Made by a program: the position numbers and the translations under genes
The notes under the pieces: model-generated
Told to the model about the DNA's origin: nothing
What the model saw: the letters and a program-made list of their open reading frames with translations, nothing else
Databases searched by the model: none
Part shown: positions 43,237 to 55,707 of the stretch, one piece after another
Layout of the letters: each line of letters begins with the position of its first letter
How positions within the stretch are numbered: position 1 is the first letter of the stretch
Origin: Strigamia acuminata
Taxonomy: Eukaryota > Arthropoda > Chilopoda > Geophilomorpha > Linotaeniidae
DNA length: 64,000 bases
Direction of reading: 5' to 3'
NCBI GenBank assembly: GCA_949358305.1
Contig: OX442316.1
Location: 5,766,001 to 5,830,000, forward strand

Positions 43237-45557
43237 TGTCGGTCCCCTGCCTCATTTCTTTGTAAACCCCAATTTACTTGTTTACTCGTGGAAATTGCCT
43301 CGAGTAGACGGGTTTCGAGATTTCAATTGAAACGAAAAGAAAGAAATGCAATTTAATTCGCAAATTAAAAAATAAATAAAATGAAATGAAATTTGGTGCT
43401 TTTGAGTGTGTATAGGTTGGCACGCATTGTGGCATCTGTGTTTTGGTTGAGAAATGGCAACGGCAGTTACAACCGAGAGCAAATAAACAGCGTAGTAGTT
43501 GTTGATGTGAATATTTACCCTCACTTGGGCGCAGTGAGGAATTGTTTGTTGTGATATTTGTTCAAAGGGACTCGCTCTCGCTTCTTGTTTGTTATTACAC
43601 GCATTTGCTGTTATTAGAGGTGACGTTTAGCAGTTAAAGGTAATTTGTGCGCGCGCGGAATATGTCTGTAAACCTTTTGTTTGAATGGGCTGGGCTCGAG
43701 GAGACACGTTGTTCAAATCAATATAGTCCTACTTTCAAACTCAGGACGAACCAACCAAAAGACCCTAATGGGGGGATGAGGGAGAGCGGGAGAAATGGAC
43801 GAGGGATGGATAGAGGCCTCCAGCAGTGAAGCAATGGAGCAGAAGTGAGAGTTGTCATCTGAGTCTATGGAGCTTCAGAGATTATCGATGCTTATCTAAT
43901 GATGAATGAAGTGGGTACTAGACTCACAATTGTAATTGACGACATATTGCATGAAAATATGCTGAATGGGACAGGATTTTTAAGTGAAACTGGAATCCAA
44001 CGAAGAGATACAATATCAAAGAGGTGACTTAGAAAGATGATGCAAATGACGATGCAAATTAGCCAGGTGGGCGAAGGGAATTCCATTAGATGCACGTGCA
44101 TTTTTTTTTTTTTTGTAAGGAATAATGTGAATTTTTTGGGATGGGCGCATTTTCCCATATACATTGAGTTTTTAGGGGGCCCAAAAATGTTTTTTGGGGG
44201 ACTAAGTAGATTTTCCTTATTAGTTTTATTTGGGGGGCCAAACATATATTTTCGGTGGGGGGGGGAAACCCGTTAATTCAGGGGGGTCATTAATAGCAAT
44301 CCAATGAAATTATATTGCAATGTATTTTGGCGAGAACGCATTTTGTAATAAATTTTTGCCTGTTATTGGTTTGTAAATGATAATGCATTTTCAAAATGCA
44401 TTTTTTCAATTGTATTATGAAAAGCATCATTTAACGTACGTAGAATAATGTTTTTTTTTGTTGTTTCATATATTTTTAACATAAATTGCCATTCGAATTA
44501 TGGATTTATTATTTGAATTAGTTGAATTTATTGCAGTATTGATATATATTTATTTATATATGTGTTTATTTGTCCTGAACTGTGCCTTTGAGAATTGCTG
44601 TTATTGCTCATTTCCTATGTTATTTCTAACTTACTGTGTATATTTCTCCATTTTTATGTAATGTTTCTTCTATTTGTGCTTATTCTTAAGGTTTCTATGT
44701 ATTTAATAATTGACAGTCAGTTAGGTAAAAAAAAATTTCGAGCCCTACGAGTTATTTCTGTATTAAAATATCTAGATATTCTGCTTGTTAGTGTGTGCGC
44801 CAGCAGGGGGCCTTTAGAGGTCGGCGGCATGGATGGTATCTTCACAGTGGAGTGTGGATTACTCTTTAACTTGTGAATTCCACGTGCCAGACGTCTTGGT
44901 GAATAAAATAGAACAAGATGATATAAAGAGGGTTTTATTTAGTTTGCTACTGGGGTGAGTGAGTGAAGTTAGACGGGAAGCAAACACCTTTGCCTAAAAA
45001 TGGTGAAGGATACACGAGGATTAAGTCGTCTTTGGCGATCAATATTTATTTGCACTTGTCAATCATATTGCGCTTAATTCTCTCTTGTCGCCTTCTTCCT
45101 TTCCATAATTCCCCGTGACCCATTTGAGCCGTGACCCGACACGTGATAATTGTAGGTCAGCGAGGGAAAATGGCACCCTCCCCTTGAGAAAAATCAATAT
45201 CTGATATGATGGATAGGAATATAATGAATCGGAAAAAGTAAACACTGTGTCACGGAACAAATATGAGAGACTCTCTCTCTCTTTCTCTCCCCTTTATCCT
45301 TTTCTCGTTCCAGTTCCCTTTTAATCCTTCACACGTGGGAACGAGAGTATAAGTCAGAGAATATATCCAAAAAATTGTAAATGCGCCAATCCAGGTGTAA
45401 TAATGGCGGCTGAGAGGGAGAAAATGAGAAATAAACGAATCCAATTAAAATTTATCAATTTATCAATTTAAATTGATTTTTTAAAAAAATATTTGTGTGT
45501 AATTTATTGTAAATTCATTATCAACACATGCTTGATCCTTTCACCTTTGCTGTTATT
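43237..45557. other. Non-coding, CBF-beta locus B
   Basis: No gene recognised. G-rich runs at 44170-44290 (gggggg and a run of nine G) could form G-quadruplexes. 44300-44430 carries ATGCATTTT words shared with 36520-36640. Short CT run at 45270-45290. Confidence 0.35.
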
Positions 45558-45625
45558 TTCGAGATAAGAGCGTGATTTTTATCTCCCATCCGAGTTGTTG
45601 AGCGCTAACAGTTGCACATGCGCAT
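45558..45625 (+). promoter_or_regulatory. Conserved non-coding block beta (weak), locus B
   Basis: Partner of 34815-34950: GATTTTTATCT, then TTGAGCGCTAACA. Short match, modest weight. Confidence 0.35.
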
Positions 45626-46302
45626 GATTTGAAGGCAGTTATCGTTCGTTGCATCCTAATTAGGCTTTTAGAGGGGCATTTGTGCTGCTCTCGTTATAGC
45701 GAAGTGGCGGCTTCGAGTAATGCGAGTCGGGGTTTGCTCAAGGGAAGTTGGGAGTTAGTGAAGCATCTCTACGTCAACTGGTGGGGGCTCTGCAGTATTG
45801 TATGGACTTAAGGGCGGGGAATGGACAGAGGAGAGCAGCGGAGGCAATGAATGAGTAATCTGTCTAATGAGGCTAAAAATTAAGAGAAAATAAGCTCCAA
45901 TTTTGAGTCTCACTTTGAATGAGTTCACTTTGCGCTTTATATAGCGGTGCGACGAGATTCGTTCATTCGGAAGAAAAATAGGTAATTTTGTTAATGATTT
46001 CTATTGAATATATGGTGGGAGTTGAGGTTGGACGTGGATTTATCATTTATTAATCGAGTTTTGGCAAAATGAGGGCTGAAAAATGGATTGAAAAATGAAG
46101 TTCAATTAAAATGCTGTTTGCAAATGAATGTTAGGGCTAAAACGATTTAATTTTGAATTAATTAATAATCCAAAACATGCGTTTCGTATACGGTTAAACA
46201 TAAACCCAAGAGACTTATGCCTCCCCCTCGGCGCCCCATGGTGGCCCCATCTGGGGGCATGCGGGCAGGTGCGTATCACGCTCGACCGTACGCCTGGGCG
46301 GC
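45626..46302. other. Non-coding, CBF-beta locus B
   Basis: No gene or clear repeat seen. GC-rich towards 46210-46300. Confidence 0.35.
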
Positions 46303-46345
46303 CTGGGCGGGGCAGAGCTGCTTTGTCGATACGTATATAACATGT
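46303..46345 (+). promoter_or_regulatory. Conserved non-coding block gamma, locus B
   Basis: GGGCGGGGCAGAGCTGCTTT, partner of the GC-rich word in 36018-36040, at the expected place in the colinear series. Confidence 0.45.
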
Positions 46346-46827
46346 TGGAAGTTTTATCTGGGGACAGGGGTTATGCAAGGGGTAAGGCGGGGGCGGAAGG
46401 AGGGCACTAGGGGGCCATGTTGCAGCTGGAGCTGTAGTGCGATGGGAGTTTATTTTGTGTCTTGGGATTGTTTTTTTTTTTTTTGCTTTTACTTTTATCT
46501 TTTAACATTGCAATTGTACAATTGTGTGAAGAGTCGACAGGGGGTGAGAGATACTGCTGTGATTTTCGTGATCAACAGATGTTTTATCCTGGGGTGTGAA
46601 TTCTGTAATTTTTCAATAGAAGTTCGGGGTTAAAGGGGTCATCTTAGTCGAAGAAAGAAAATATTACATAATGTAAATAAGAAAATGCTGCGCGAGGGGG
46701 TGGAAATGTGTAATGTTGCAGCAGCACTGGAAAAATGTTTGCAACAAAGACAACATGTGATTACTGTAAATGCTCTGATAGAACACACGCGGTTTATTGA
46801 TAGAAGCTAGATTTAGTAAATCGGTTT

Positions 46828-47398
46828 GTTCGATTTAGACAGTTATTTTAGTCGTTTTGTTTCATTTTGACATTTGTTTCAGTCATTTTGTTCAATTTTG
46901 ACATTTATTTTAGTCGTTTTGTTCAATTTAGACATTTGTTATTTGTTTTGTTCAATTTTGACATTTGTTTTATTTGTTTTGTTCAATTTTGACATTTATT
47001 TTAGTAGTTTTGTTCAGTTTAGACATTTACTATTGTCGCTTTGTTCAATTTATATTTATTTTTGTCGCTTTGTTCAATTTAGACATTTATTTTAGTAGTT
47101 TTGTTCAATTTAGACATTTATTTTAGTCTTTTTGTTCAATTTAGACATGTGTTTTATTTGTTTTGTTCAATTTTGACATTTGTTTTAGTAGTTTTGTTCA
47201 ATTTAGACATTTAGGTATTTTAGTCGCTTTGTTCAATTTAGACATTTTTGTCATTTTGTTCAATTTAGACATTTAGGTATTTTAGTCGCTTTGTTCAATT
47301 TAGACATTTTTGTCATTTTGTTCAATTTAAACATTTATTTTTGACGTTTTGTTTAATTTACATATTGAATTTAGTCGTTTTGGTCAATTTAGGCTCAC
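46828..47398. repeat. 31 bp minisatellite, ~18 copies
   Basis: Degenerate tandem with a ~31 bp unit made of TTTTGTTCAATTTAGACATT + TATTTTAGTCG. Copies vary (atttgt, agtcg, agtag), and a few are shortened. The plus strand is partly open across it (46874-47095), but the translation is only the repeat. It lies 3' of CBF-beta copy B. Its unit sequence is unrelated to the 31 bp array at 34188-34740. Confidence 0.9.
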
Positions 47399-47763
47399 TT
47401 TGTAAAGGACACCGCGTTCAATTAGCATCCCGTGCCTCAATGAGACCATTTACAGTAAATACAAAAACATAAAATAAAAGAACAAAAGAAGGAAAACAAC
47501 AAAAGTTTTAGCACAAAAAGGATACATTTTGTTTAATCTGTTTGTGGTCAAGAACAGGAGGGCTCAAGTGTGGTGTCTACGGTTTGTGTGCGCGCATTTA
47601 GACAATTAAGTGAACTGTGTCCATCTTCATTTGGGTTTGCAGCTCCCATTTGTCCACCGACTCAAATCCAAATTGAGCTACTTTGTCAGGCTCTCTCACC
47701 AGGCCGCTTCTGTTGCGAAACACAGGGGGCCTTCCAGAAAAACCCCCGTCTCTCCCTCCCAGC

Positions 47764-48050
47764 AGTGACTTGTGACTGACATAATTGGATCCCTGTCGAC
47801 GACGACGACGACGACGACTTCTACCACTCGCCCTGTTTACTCTAACCAAGTTGGAAAAATATTTTTCCTAACCGATCTGTCAACTCGAGCTACAAAGATT
47901 TGTGACTCGCCCATTCACTTTTTACCTGCGCTGCAAACGCAATTGACACATTACACCCCATGTGTCATTTTGCTACTCGAGAGGGTGAAAGGGTGTGGAA
48001 GAGGTGGGGGAAATGCAAGCACATACTTTACCCCAAGCTGCGTTTCTTTT
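47764..48050 (+). promoter_or_regulatory. Conserved non-coding block delta, locus B
   Basis: Partner of 37025-37291: GACTGACATAATTGGATCCC, palindrome TGGAAAAATATTTTTCC and TTTACCCCAAGCTGCGTTTC, in the same order and with similar spacing. A run of CGA triplets (47797-47817) follows the first sub-block only in this copy. Confidence 0.65.
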
Positions 48051-48461
48051 GACTCTCTCGGCTGAGGTGTCGGAGCGTATCCTCATCAGTCACGGAGTCC
48101 ATCCCCCGTGGAGGCCCGCGTTTGTCACGAATTCCGTGGACCTTCAAATGGACCTTTGATGGCTTTTGTTGCTCATAAACGGACGGTGTTAGTTGGAATG
48201 TGACGGAAAGGTTTAACGCTCGCAATTGACACGTTTTCCATTTTTTATTTCGTATATTTAGACATTTACACGGTAAATATAAATTAAAAACATGACGGGA
48301 CAAGAAACATAGAAAATCTTTCTAAAGAAACATGAAAAATGCCATTTATATTTTATAATGGAATATTTATAATTTTTTTTTATTTTTTTTTTTTTAGCGG
48401 GGCAGTCGTTCTTCGTTTCCGCTTCCTGTCAATTGTACCCCGTGTTGACAACCGCTAGCAT

Positions 48462-51400
48462 TCAATTGCTGGTGACGCCGTTGCTGTCTTCGTCGACTGA
48501 AGGTGCCATCAAAGACAGAGCCGCTTGTTTCTTCCTAACCTAGGAAAATTGTGAGGGCAAGAGAGGAAAAGAAAAAATAAAAGAAGGTGAGGGGAAAGGA
48601 AGAGAAAGACGAGATTCCTTAATACGCGGAAGAACAGAGAGTACAACAACACTGAAATAAATTTTACACACAGACAACGATCACAACGACGAGTTTTTTG
48701 TTGTGCTGCCCCCGAACTTTGCTGCCGAGCTTAGAGGACTGCGAGAAGCGAAATTGTCAATGGAATAAGTGGAGTGTTACAGGTGAGGAGTGATGACAAG
48801 CAGATGGAAGCTAATTAAGTCGTTTTTCAGGGGTGGCGCCCCCTTTTTGCCCCCCTGAACAAAAAATGACAGCTAGGGCCATACGCATAGAGCACGGGGT
48901 CTCCTGTATTAGGGAAATTTTCACATGGAAATGAGTGGCCCTACCTAATTAAGGGGCTTTGGGGTGAAGAACCTGATTAGGGATTAATCAATAAAATGAC
49001 AGGCTCAAAAGGGGCAAAAACGAAAATAGGAGACGGAGACATTTTTTTTTTCAACTCCCTCGCCACCCATTGCGACGGCATATGAGAGGGGTCGCGGCGC
49101 ATGCGCCAGCTGCAACAACCGACATCCCCCACTGCCGATTTCATTGAGAAGATTTTTTTAAATACAAATAAAATTAGCTTTCTCAATAAAATTCCAAAAT
49201 TTGGACAAAAACAGATTTTGGGGCTATTGTGATGAAAGCATTGAGGAAATTCTCAGGTGCGCAAAAAGTCCCTGTGAGAGCCTAAGACGCGTGTTATGTC
49301 ATTGTGCAAAGGGGACAAATTGATCCTAATTATCCTTTGATCCGGTTTTTCCCAAAAAGCGTCAAAAACTCAGCAGTGTGAATACAAATTCCCCCAGGTA
49401 ACCCCCTTTCCCTTTCAGTTGGGGGCGTCTTTGAAATTTTTTCCCATTTTCCTCCGCATTTTAAGATGGCGGCATCCCGGAGGCAGACGTGCTCTTTATA
49501 TTTGTCGTATAAAGCAGCTTTTTTTTCTTTCTTCACGTATTTTTTTTTTTTTTTTTATTTTACTCGCATCTGGTCTTTGGGGTTTTGTTCGATTTTTCAA
49601 AAGATCAACATGACTCCGAGTATACTCATCATTAAAAATCAACACATGCGCACAATCAAATAATTCTCGACATTTCTGCGTTTTATTAATAATACCATAA
49701 ATACTCTCATTGTGCACGGGTCCCCATTAGACCGTGGGTCTCTAATAAATCTAAAATTTGTAATTATATTGTGCGGGTTTGTAATTTATAAGGACTATAT
49801 ATAAAAAAAAAAGGTTTTTTGCGTATTAAAATGGAGTTTTTGCAGTAAATGAACTTGAAAAGTGCGATCTGCATGTAAAATGGCAATTATTGCGCAGGTG
49901 ACCATTGTCCAGACACCGTAAATTGTCGATATGAAACTTCGGACAATTCTGAATTCAATAATTTTTTTTTAAACGTGGGTTTCTATTAGTACGCGGGGAA
50001 ATATGGGTTTTGTAAATAGAGCGCGGGTGTTGTATTATAAGATTATACTATACTGTTGAGTTTTTATTATATATTTTTAAGGGTTGTGTATAAATGGGTT
50101 AAAAGGGTGATTTAAGGTTCACGGTATGTTTAGGTAGACGTTGCTCGCTTTCAAGCCCTTCTTTTTATGTTGTATCAGATTTATTTTCGTTTCATCCAAT
50201 TAAACCTTTTTAGTTTTCATAGCGCCTCCGAAAGGGGAAATGTAAGGGGGTTTGGGTATAGGGAGGGAGGCAGTACAAACGCCTTCTGCTTCGAAAACCC
50301 CTTTATAAATTATGTGCTCACACCTATATTTGCTAACTTCAAATGTTTGAGTGATTTATTGGTCTGGTAGTTTGAAATGTAATGAAAATTTTACGTTAGA
50401 CGGGCGAAAAGTGGTCAAAACTGGCGAGAAATCGATGGAAAAGTCTAATTAAAGTTGTACAGTTTGGCCGATTGGGACGCATGAAGTTGGTGTTAAACGA
50501 GACAAAAGGGGTTGGTCAGTCGGCCAATTGGTTCCGCTTGACCGTTCATTAATATTCACAGGATTCACAAATTAAAACAAAACGAAAAAAAAAATTTATT
50601 ACAAAGAGGTACAAAAGGGATAAACAAACGGGGAATTGGATGATATTCAAATGCGACACGTGTATAGAATTTTTACTATACAGCGGTATAATAAAAAATA
50701 AAAATAAAGTCGAATCCCACACACTTTAATATCATTCTATAGCTGTACTGTACGTATATTTATAGTCATTGGCACTAATAGTCTTCGAATAATGTTTGTG
50801 TTACGAGTTTGTCAATGCACCTACTGGATAACGAGGTATTCGTGACCTCACCTCCACTTCTGCTTCCGCTTGCCTTTCTCTGTAGGCGCGTTGTTTCTCT
50901 TCAAAGTCCCGCAGTCGGGCGTTGTATCTTTCTATGTGTTCCCTTAATATGGTGTCTTCCATCTGCGTTTGCAAATTTAATCATTGTAATTAAGTTTACG
51001 CCGTTTGCATTGATTTCAATGGGGGTCTTACTTGTGCACGTTCTTCGTCGTATTCCAGGCATCCGATGCCATCGAGCCGTTCTAAATCGAACCAGCCACG
51101 CCACCTCACGCAAACGCCGTTCATTATGAAGGGTGATTTAATGTGGACCTGGTAATGAATCAAACATAGCAATTTATTAGTGAAAATGTGAGAGATATAT
51201 GGAAGTCGTAGAACTTCTATAGTTATTACGTTAGGCAGGCAATTCGAACATTAAAACGCCCTCCGTAAGCAAATTTGCCCGCACACTGCACTGCAAAACC
51301 AGCGCATTCATATCATATAAGATAATTTATGCCGTGTTCACACTTGAACCACTTTTCTACAAAACCCGCCCACTTTTAGAAAGTCTTGTGTTCACACTTG

Positions 51401-54400
51401 TTCCAGTTTTCTACAACTCAAAACAAAATGGCAACGCTTCAATGTACAGGGTGTCTCAATGTTAATAGATTGTTGTGAACACCCTGTATATTAATCGTTA
51501 GTCGTGGGCAGTGTTGGGCCGCTACTGGAGAAAGAAAAAATGGTCTTTTGTGGATTTCTTCAGCGGTACCGGTACTGTATCGATTGTTTTATGGTACAGT
51601 ACCGCTACCGCCAAAATGGCAGCCAGTTTAGTCCGTTTTTAGTGGTAGTGGGCTTGCGCACGACATTTAAACTATACAAAAATGTCTACGTGCAAGTTGA
51701 ATACGCCTAATATATATAACATTAACATGGAATAAAAACTGAAGCATTATTGAACACCGAATTATAATTTTATCAACCCGTCCTCTCTTCCGTCTGTTAT
51801 CCAGATGATGGAACAAAACAAAAAAGGAAAAAAAAAAAAACTTGTCCAAGATGACCATCGACTCTGTTTTCAAGTCAGGCATGCGCTTTTTGCCTCTCCA
51901 ATGTACAATGACGTTGAATCGAGGGAGCACCCATCAGGAAGACCCCTTATGCCCTCTCGCGCGTCCCCCTTGGGCCCCTTCTGTCGTCATCTACGATAAG
52001 AGATAGAAAAACGAAGCGAGGTCGATTCAATTGAAATGACACCACCTGTCCTCCGTCTCATATATTCATGAGGGATCAATTTTAACCCTTTCAACACCCA
52101 TAATGCACTCAAAAGGACTCTAACCGGAGCTATAAACCCTCGGCCGTGACTTTGGCTTCAATTTTTACCTGTTTTTTTCGCTTAGCCCTTCGCAAAAAAA
52201 TTTGATGAGCTTCCATACTCAAAAGACGACACCTGGAGGGCTGAATAAAACTGGGCATCGGGTCCGAACCCCCACGATAAGGGGTGGAGCGACAATCAAA
52301 ACGATAACCGATCGGGTTCTAAAAAAATCTCCCCTAAAAAAGGGTGCGTTCAAGATTTCATCAGGTGGAGATTTTAAAGGAACTTAAAAATTATTTGTTG
52401 GTGTCGTTTGACCATCCAACCCCATATGGTTCAAAAATACATTAAAATTATATTGCAATGTGTAAAATGAATTGTGAAATGCATTATTTAACGTATAAAT
52501 GGAATGCATTACGTGAAAAGCAATAAAATATATTTTTGAATGATTGGGCCCGCATGTGGAATTCCTGTGGGCCTTAAAAGTGGAGTTTGGGCCTGCAGCA
52601 AATGTCATAAACTGGGAAAGAGGGATTCGAGTGGCGTGTGAATTCCTGCCCGGGAATTTGAAGAAGGGACCCGGTTGAATTTTTCGGTTTTGGAAACAAA
52701 ATGGTTCTTTTCATCTTTTGGGATGATTATTGCAATGGGTTCAACTTCAGGTTTGTTGAAATTACCCAAAATTGGGGTCGAGGGGACAGTATGGGGCATG
52801 ACTTTGCATTTTAGTCAGTGATTGCCCTCGCCCTAGGCACCCCTGGAAGCCCCTTGGGTCCCCTATTGTAATAAATGGTAAACAAAAGACATGAGAGCGG
52901 CGCCCCAACTGGTGGGCAGTGAGTCGAGGAGCGAGCGCGAGTAGACTGGTACGAGAGAGAGAGAGAGAGAGTGGGCAGGGTGACACAAGCCCTCGAATGA
53001 CCCCAGCACATGAAGCTTGCTAAATGATGGACATGCATCAGTTTTATAAGATGGGATTGGAATGTTGCAATACATTTCACCGTTGGTATCGTTTATTTTG
53101 AAAAAAAAAAATGCTGCGATAACAGAGATAAATTTTCTATTTATTTAATAAATTGATGTTTATTTTTAGTTTGTGTGATTTGATAAATGTTTAGTCGGTT
53201 AATTTTGAGCTAAATTTTGCCTAGGAACAGTATTTTGCTACAAATTTTTGATGGCAAAATGTTCTTTGTTCGTTTGTGTAGGAAGAAATTAGCTTTGATT
53301 GTTGATATATTGCTCGTGTATTGTTTGAAATGTAGACAAACAAAAGCGTTTTTTCCTATCTCACTTCCTGGATCTCGTTGAACAACAAATTTGAGCCGTC
53401 TTTGCAAACGGTCAAAACAAAACTAATGTCCATTGAATCGCTTTAAAGCTCCATTTAGAGGCCTCGCTTCCTTATAACCCCTATCAGGTGAACCCCTCTT
53501 TCTAACTGCACTTTTCAAGTCCAGAAAAGTGACTTGTCAACTTTACAACACTCATAAAACAATTAGTCAAGGGGTGGATAACTGGACAAGAATAAAAAGA
53601 TGAACCTCTGGCAGTGTAATAAACACTCTTTTTTCTCGCTCTCTCTCGCTCTCCCCAATGCTTCTCTCCTTCCCCACATGTAAAAAAGAAGGAAAAATCA
53701 CAACAAACATTGTTTGTAAAACATTTCTTTCGTTTTCTTTCTTAAAAACGAAGAACTAACGAGATAACACTTTGGAATAGTGAGAATTGACGCAGTTTCG
53801 GTTATATACCTTATTTTACCGATTAAAAGTCGCCCTCGAATAGTAGCCGTGGCTGAGACACCAAGAATACCGTATTTTTGCAAAAGTACGGTATTGTTTC
53901 CGTATTTAACCTCACGAACGATGAACGTACGCTTCGTTCGTGACGTTCAGACTTCGTTAGTTACATTAAACAAATGTAACAAACGAAAAACCGAAATTGT
54001 AATTGCTGACAAAAATGGCAGTTTTGAATAAGAGCCGCGGCTCTTAATCGATAAAATACGGTAACTGTTCTGTGTTCAATATTTTTTTTTTTACCTTTTG
54101 GTTTAACAAACATTGAACACCTAAACGTGGGTGATAGTGCGGGGGTGAAGCTTGAGGGGGGTGCCTGAATAGTGGCTCAGCTGCCTCCGGCTTCTCATTT
54201 TAGGCTTGGCTGAATCTGTTTGGCTGGTGGCCTTCTTTGCTCATCTGCAGGCCGTCGTGTCATTCACGACCCCCATCATAAAGACGCCGCTCTATTATCA
54301 TGTCCCTCTTATCTAACAGCCAACTACGGAACATGTGTATCCACAACATCAAATTCCATATACCGACACCACCATTTTCTCTTTTTAAATATATATATAT

Positions 54401-55707
54401 TTTTTCATTCCATTTTTTTCAACACTCATATTATATGGTGAATTTACAATGCCCCTTTCACGTAGGAATCTCGTCCTTGACTCCTCGCGAATTTCGCCTA
54501 CGGCTTTCGGTTATAAATCTCGTTGACCCTTGTGTTGGCTGACAGGATAAACGAAAAAACAAAAACAGGGGGCCACACGCAGTAATTTAGCAGTGACTTA
54601 CGGATGACTTTTAAGCTTCCCCTCTATCATCATTTTCCCGACGCATCACGTTTGTGCATCGCGCAAAATGGCGGATGCCTTGTTATTTTGCGGGCCCGAA
54701 ACACCCTTTTTGCGAAGGAGGAGAAAGAAATTGGATGGTTTGCTCGTTCTTACCTTTCCCTGCTCCTTGTCGAAATCAACTTCTTTGGCCTCGGGATCGA
54801 GTGTATTGTATCCATTTACGCACGGACGAAACATTAATTGCAGGTTGGTACCTGATGCAATGAATGCCTGGATAAAAAAGAAGGTGCAATTTTTCAATTT
54901 GATTTAATTTGGGATGAATTTTGTTTAAATTGAACTAGTTGCAAGATTTTTAGGCGAAAAAAAAGCATCAAAATGATTGATTTAAAGCGTTTTACGGCTA
55001 ATCTAGAAATCATTAAATTCTAACCCGAAAAAACGCATTTTTTAAAAATTTAATACATTTTAATATCAACGGGAAATTACCCGATTAATAACTATTTTTT
55101 ATCGCTACACAAATTTGATAAGACATCAAATATTTGATTTATTTAATTCCCGGTTGTGAAATGATATTTTCTAAAATAACAAGAAAAAAAAAATATTTTT
55201 TTTTTTTAAAAATATGTAATAATAATTGAGTCATAATGAGCCGTTATGCATTTTTTTACATCATAACAAAAACACGGGATTGTGAATCAACATTAGTCAG
55301 GACCATGTGTGCATGCATCATGCGTCCGGTATTGCCCAACAATTGCCGCGGCATTTGGTGCCCAACCCACGGCATGCACTCGCGCGAGTCATTCTCACTT
55401 ACCAGTTCGGTGTGGCCTTCACGGCACCCATTCTGGAAACGCATCTGGCGTTCCTCGAGTGGGCGATCGCGATATCCCGTGTATCTCACCTTACAAATCA
55501 AAATTATAACGTTAAATCCCGATTATTTTTAAATATATATAAATATACGTGTATGTAAGTGGAACCTACCTCGCCTTCCCGGCTGAGCCGACGGAATAAT
55601 TCATCGGTTTCGAATTTGCTCTTTTGATCGGAAACAACACGAGGCATGTTGAAAATATACGGTAACTTGTTGTGTTGGTCATAGAGTGCATCGAATGGCA
55701 CCATCAT
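48462..55707 (-). CDS. Core-binding factor beta (Brother/Big brother-like), copy B
   Basis: Second Runx-partner gene, six exons on minus: 55570-55707, 55403-55489, 54754-54867, 51032-51148, 50852-50962 and 48462-48539, all phase 0; 214 aa. N-terminus MMVPFDALYDQ...IFNMPRVVSDQKSKF parallels copy A. The core (FRRLSREGE|VRYTGYRDRP, FIASGTNLQLMF, VDFDKEQGK, MNGVCVRWRGW) is well conserved; exon 2 is identical in protein. Copy B lacks one codon in exon 4 relative to A. Its last exon (VRKKQAALSLMAPSVDEDSN...) is longer than copy A's. An in-frame ATG at 55821 would add 38 aa; I chose 55707 from copy A's length. Introns 3 (3.6 kb) and 5 (2.3 kb) are large. The two copies are diverged at silent sites but intact, so the duplication is old. 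Confidence 0.9.
48834..49113 (+). promoter_or_regulatory. Conserved non-coding block epsilon, intron 5 of copy B
   Basis: Partner of 38259-38505, in the same intron and orientation, about 300 bp from the last exon. Strongest sub-block: TTTCACATGGAAATGA through GGGATTAATCAATAAAATGA. Confidence 0.75.
51441..51490. mobile_element. Tiny palindromic element or TIR footprint
   Basis: TACAGGGTGT and ACACCCTGTA face each other across 24 bp in intron 3 of copy B. This end type is common in arthropod mariner-like elements; here almost the entire inside is missing. The neighbouring 51333-51420 has two direct copies of GTTCACACTTG plus TTTTCTACAA. Confidence 0.4.
53535..53600 (+). promoter_or_regulatory. 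Conserved non-coding block zeta, intron 3 of copy B
   Basis: CATAAAACAATTAGT followed by GGTGGATAAC, partner of 41160-41200 in the same intron of copy A. Confidence 0.5.
53807..54063. mobile_element. MITE family M2, copy 1 (257 bp)
   Basis: Terminal inverted repeats TACCTTATTTTACCGATTAA and, reverse, TACCGTATTTTATCGATTAA, with GAGCCGCGGCTC palindromic near the right end. In the middle, CGAACGATGAACGTACGCTT. No transposase. A shorter copy with the same ends is at 58467-58613. Confidence 0.75.
54172..54319 (+). promoter_or_regulatory. Conserved block eta, direct copy (intron 3 of B)
   Basis: GTGGCTCAGCTGCCTC, TTTGCTCATCTGCAGGC, GTCATTCA and ATTATCAT...CTTATCTAACA match the reverse strand of 58170-58334. 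CAGCTG and CATCTG are E-box-like; CTTATCT is GATA-like. Non-coding in both. Confidence 0.6.

Noticed and set aside
43892-44245. Minus frame rich in Pro/Lys near the G-rich run
   Set aside because: The pattern comes from poly-G/C runs (FGPPK-like words) and is not supported by a splice site or relatives.
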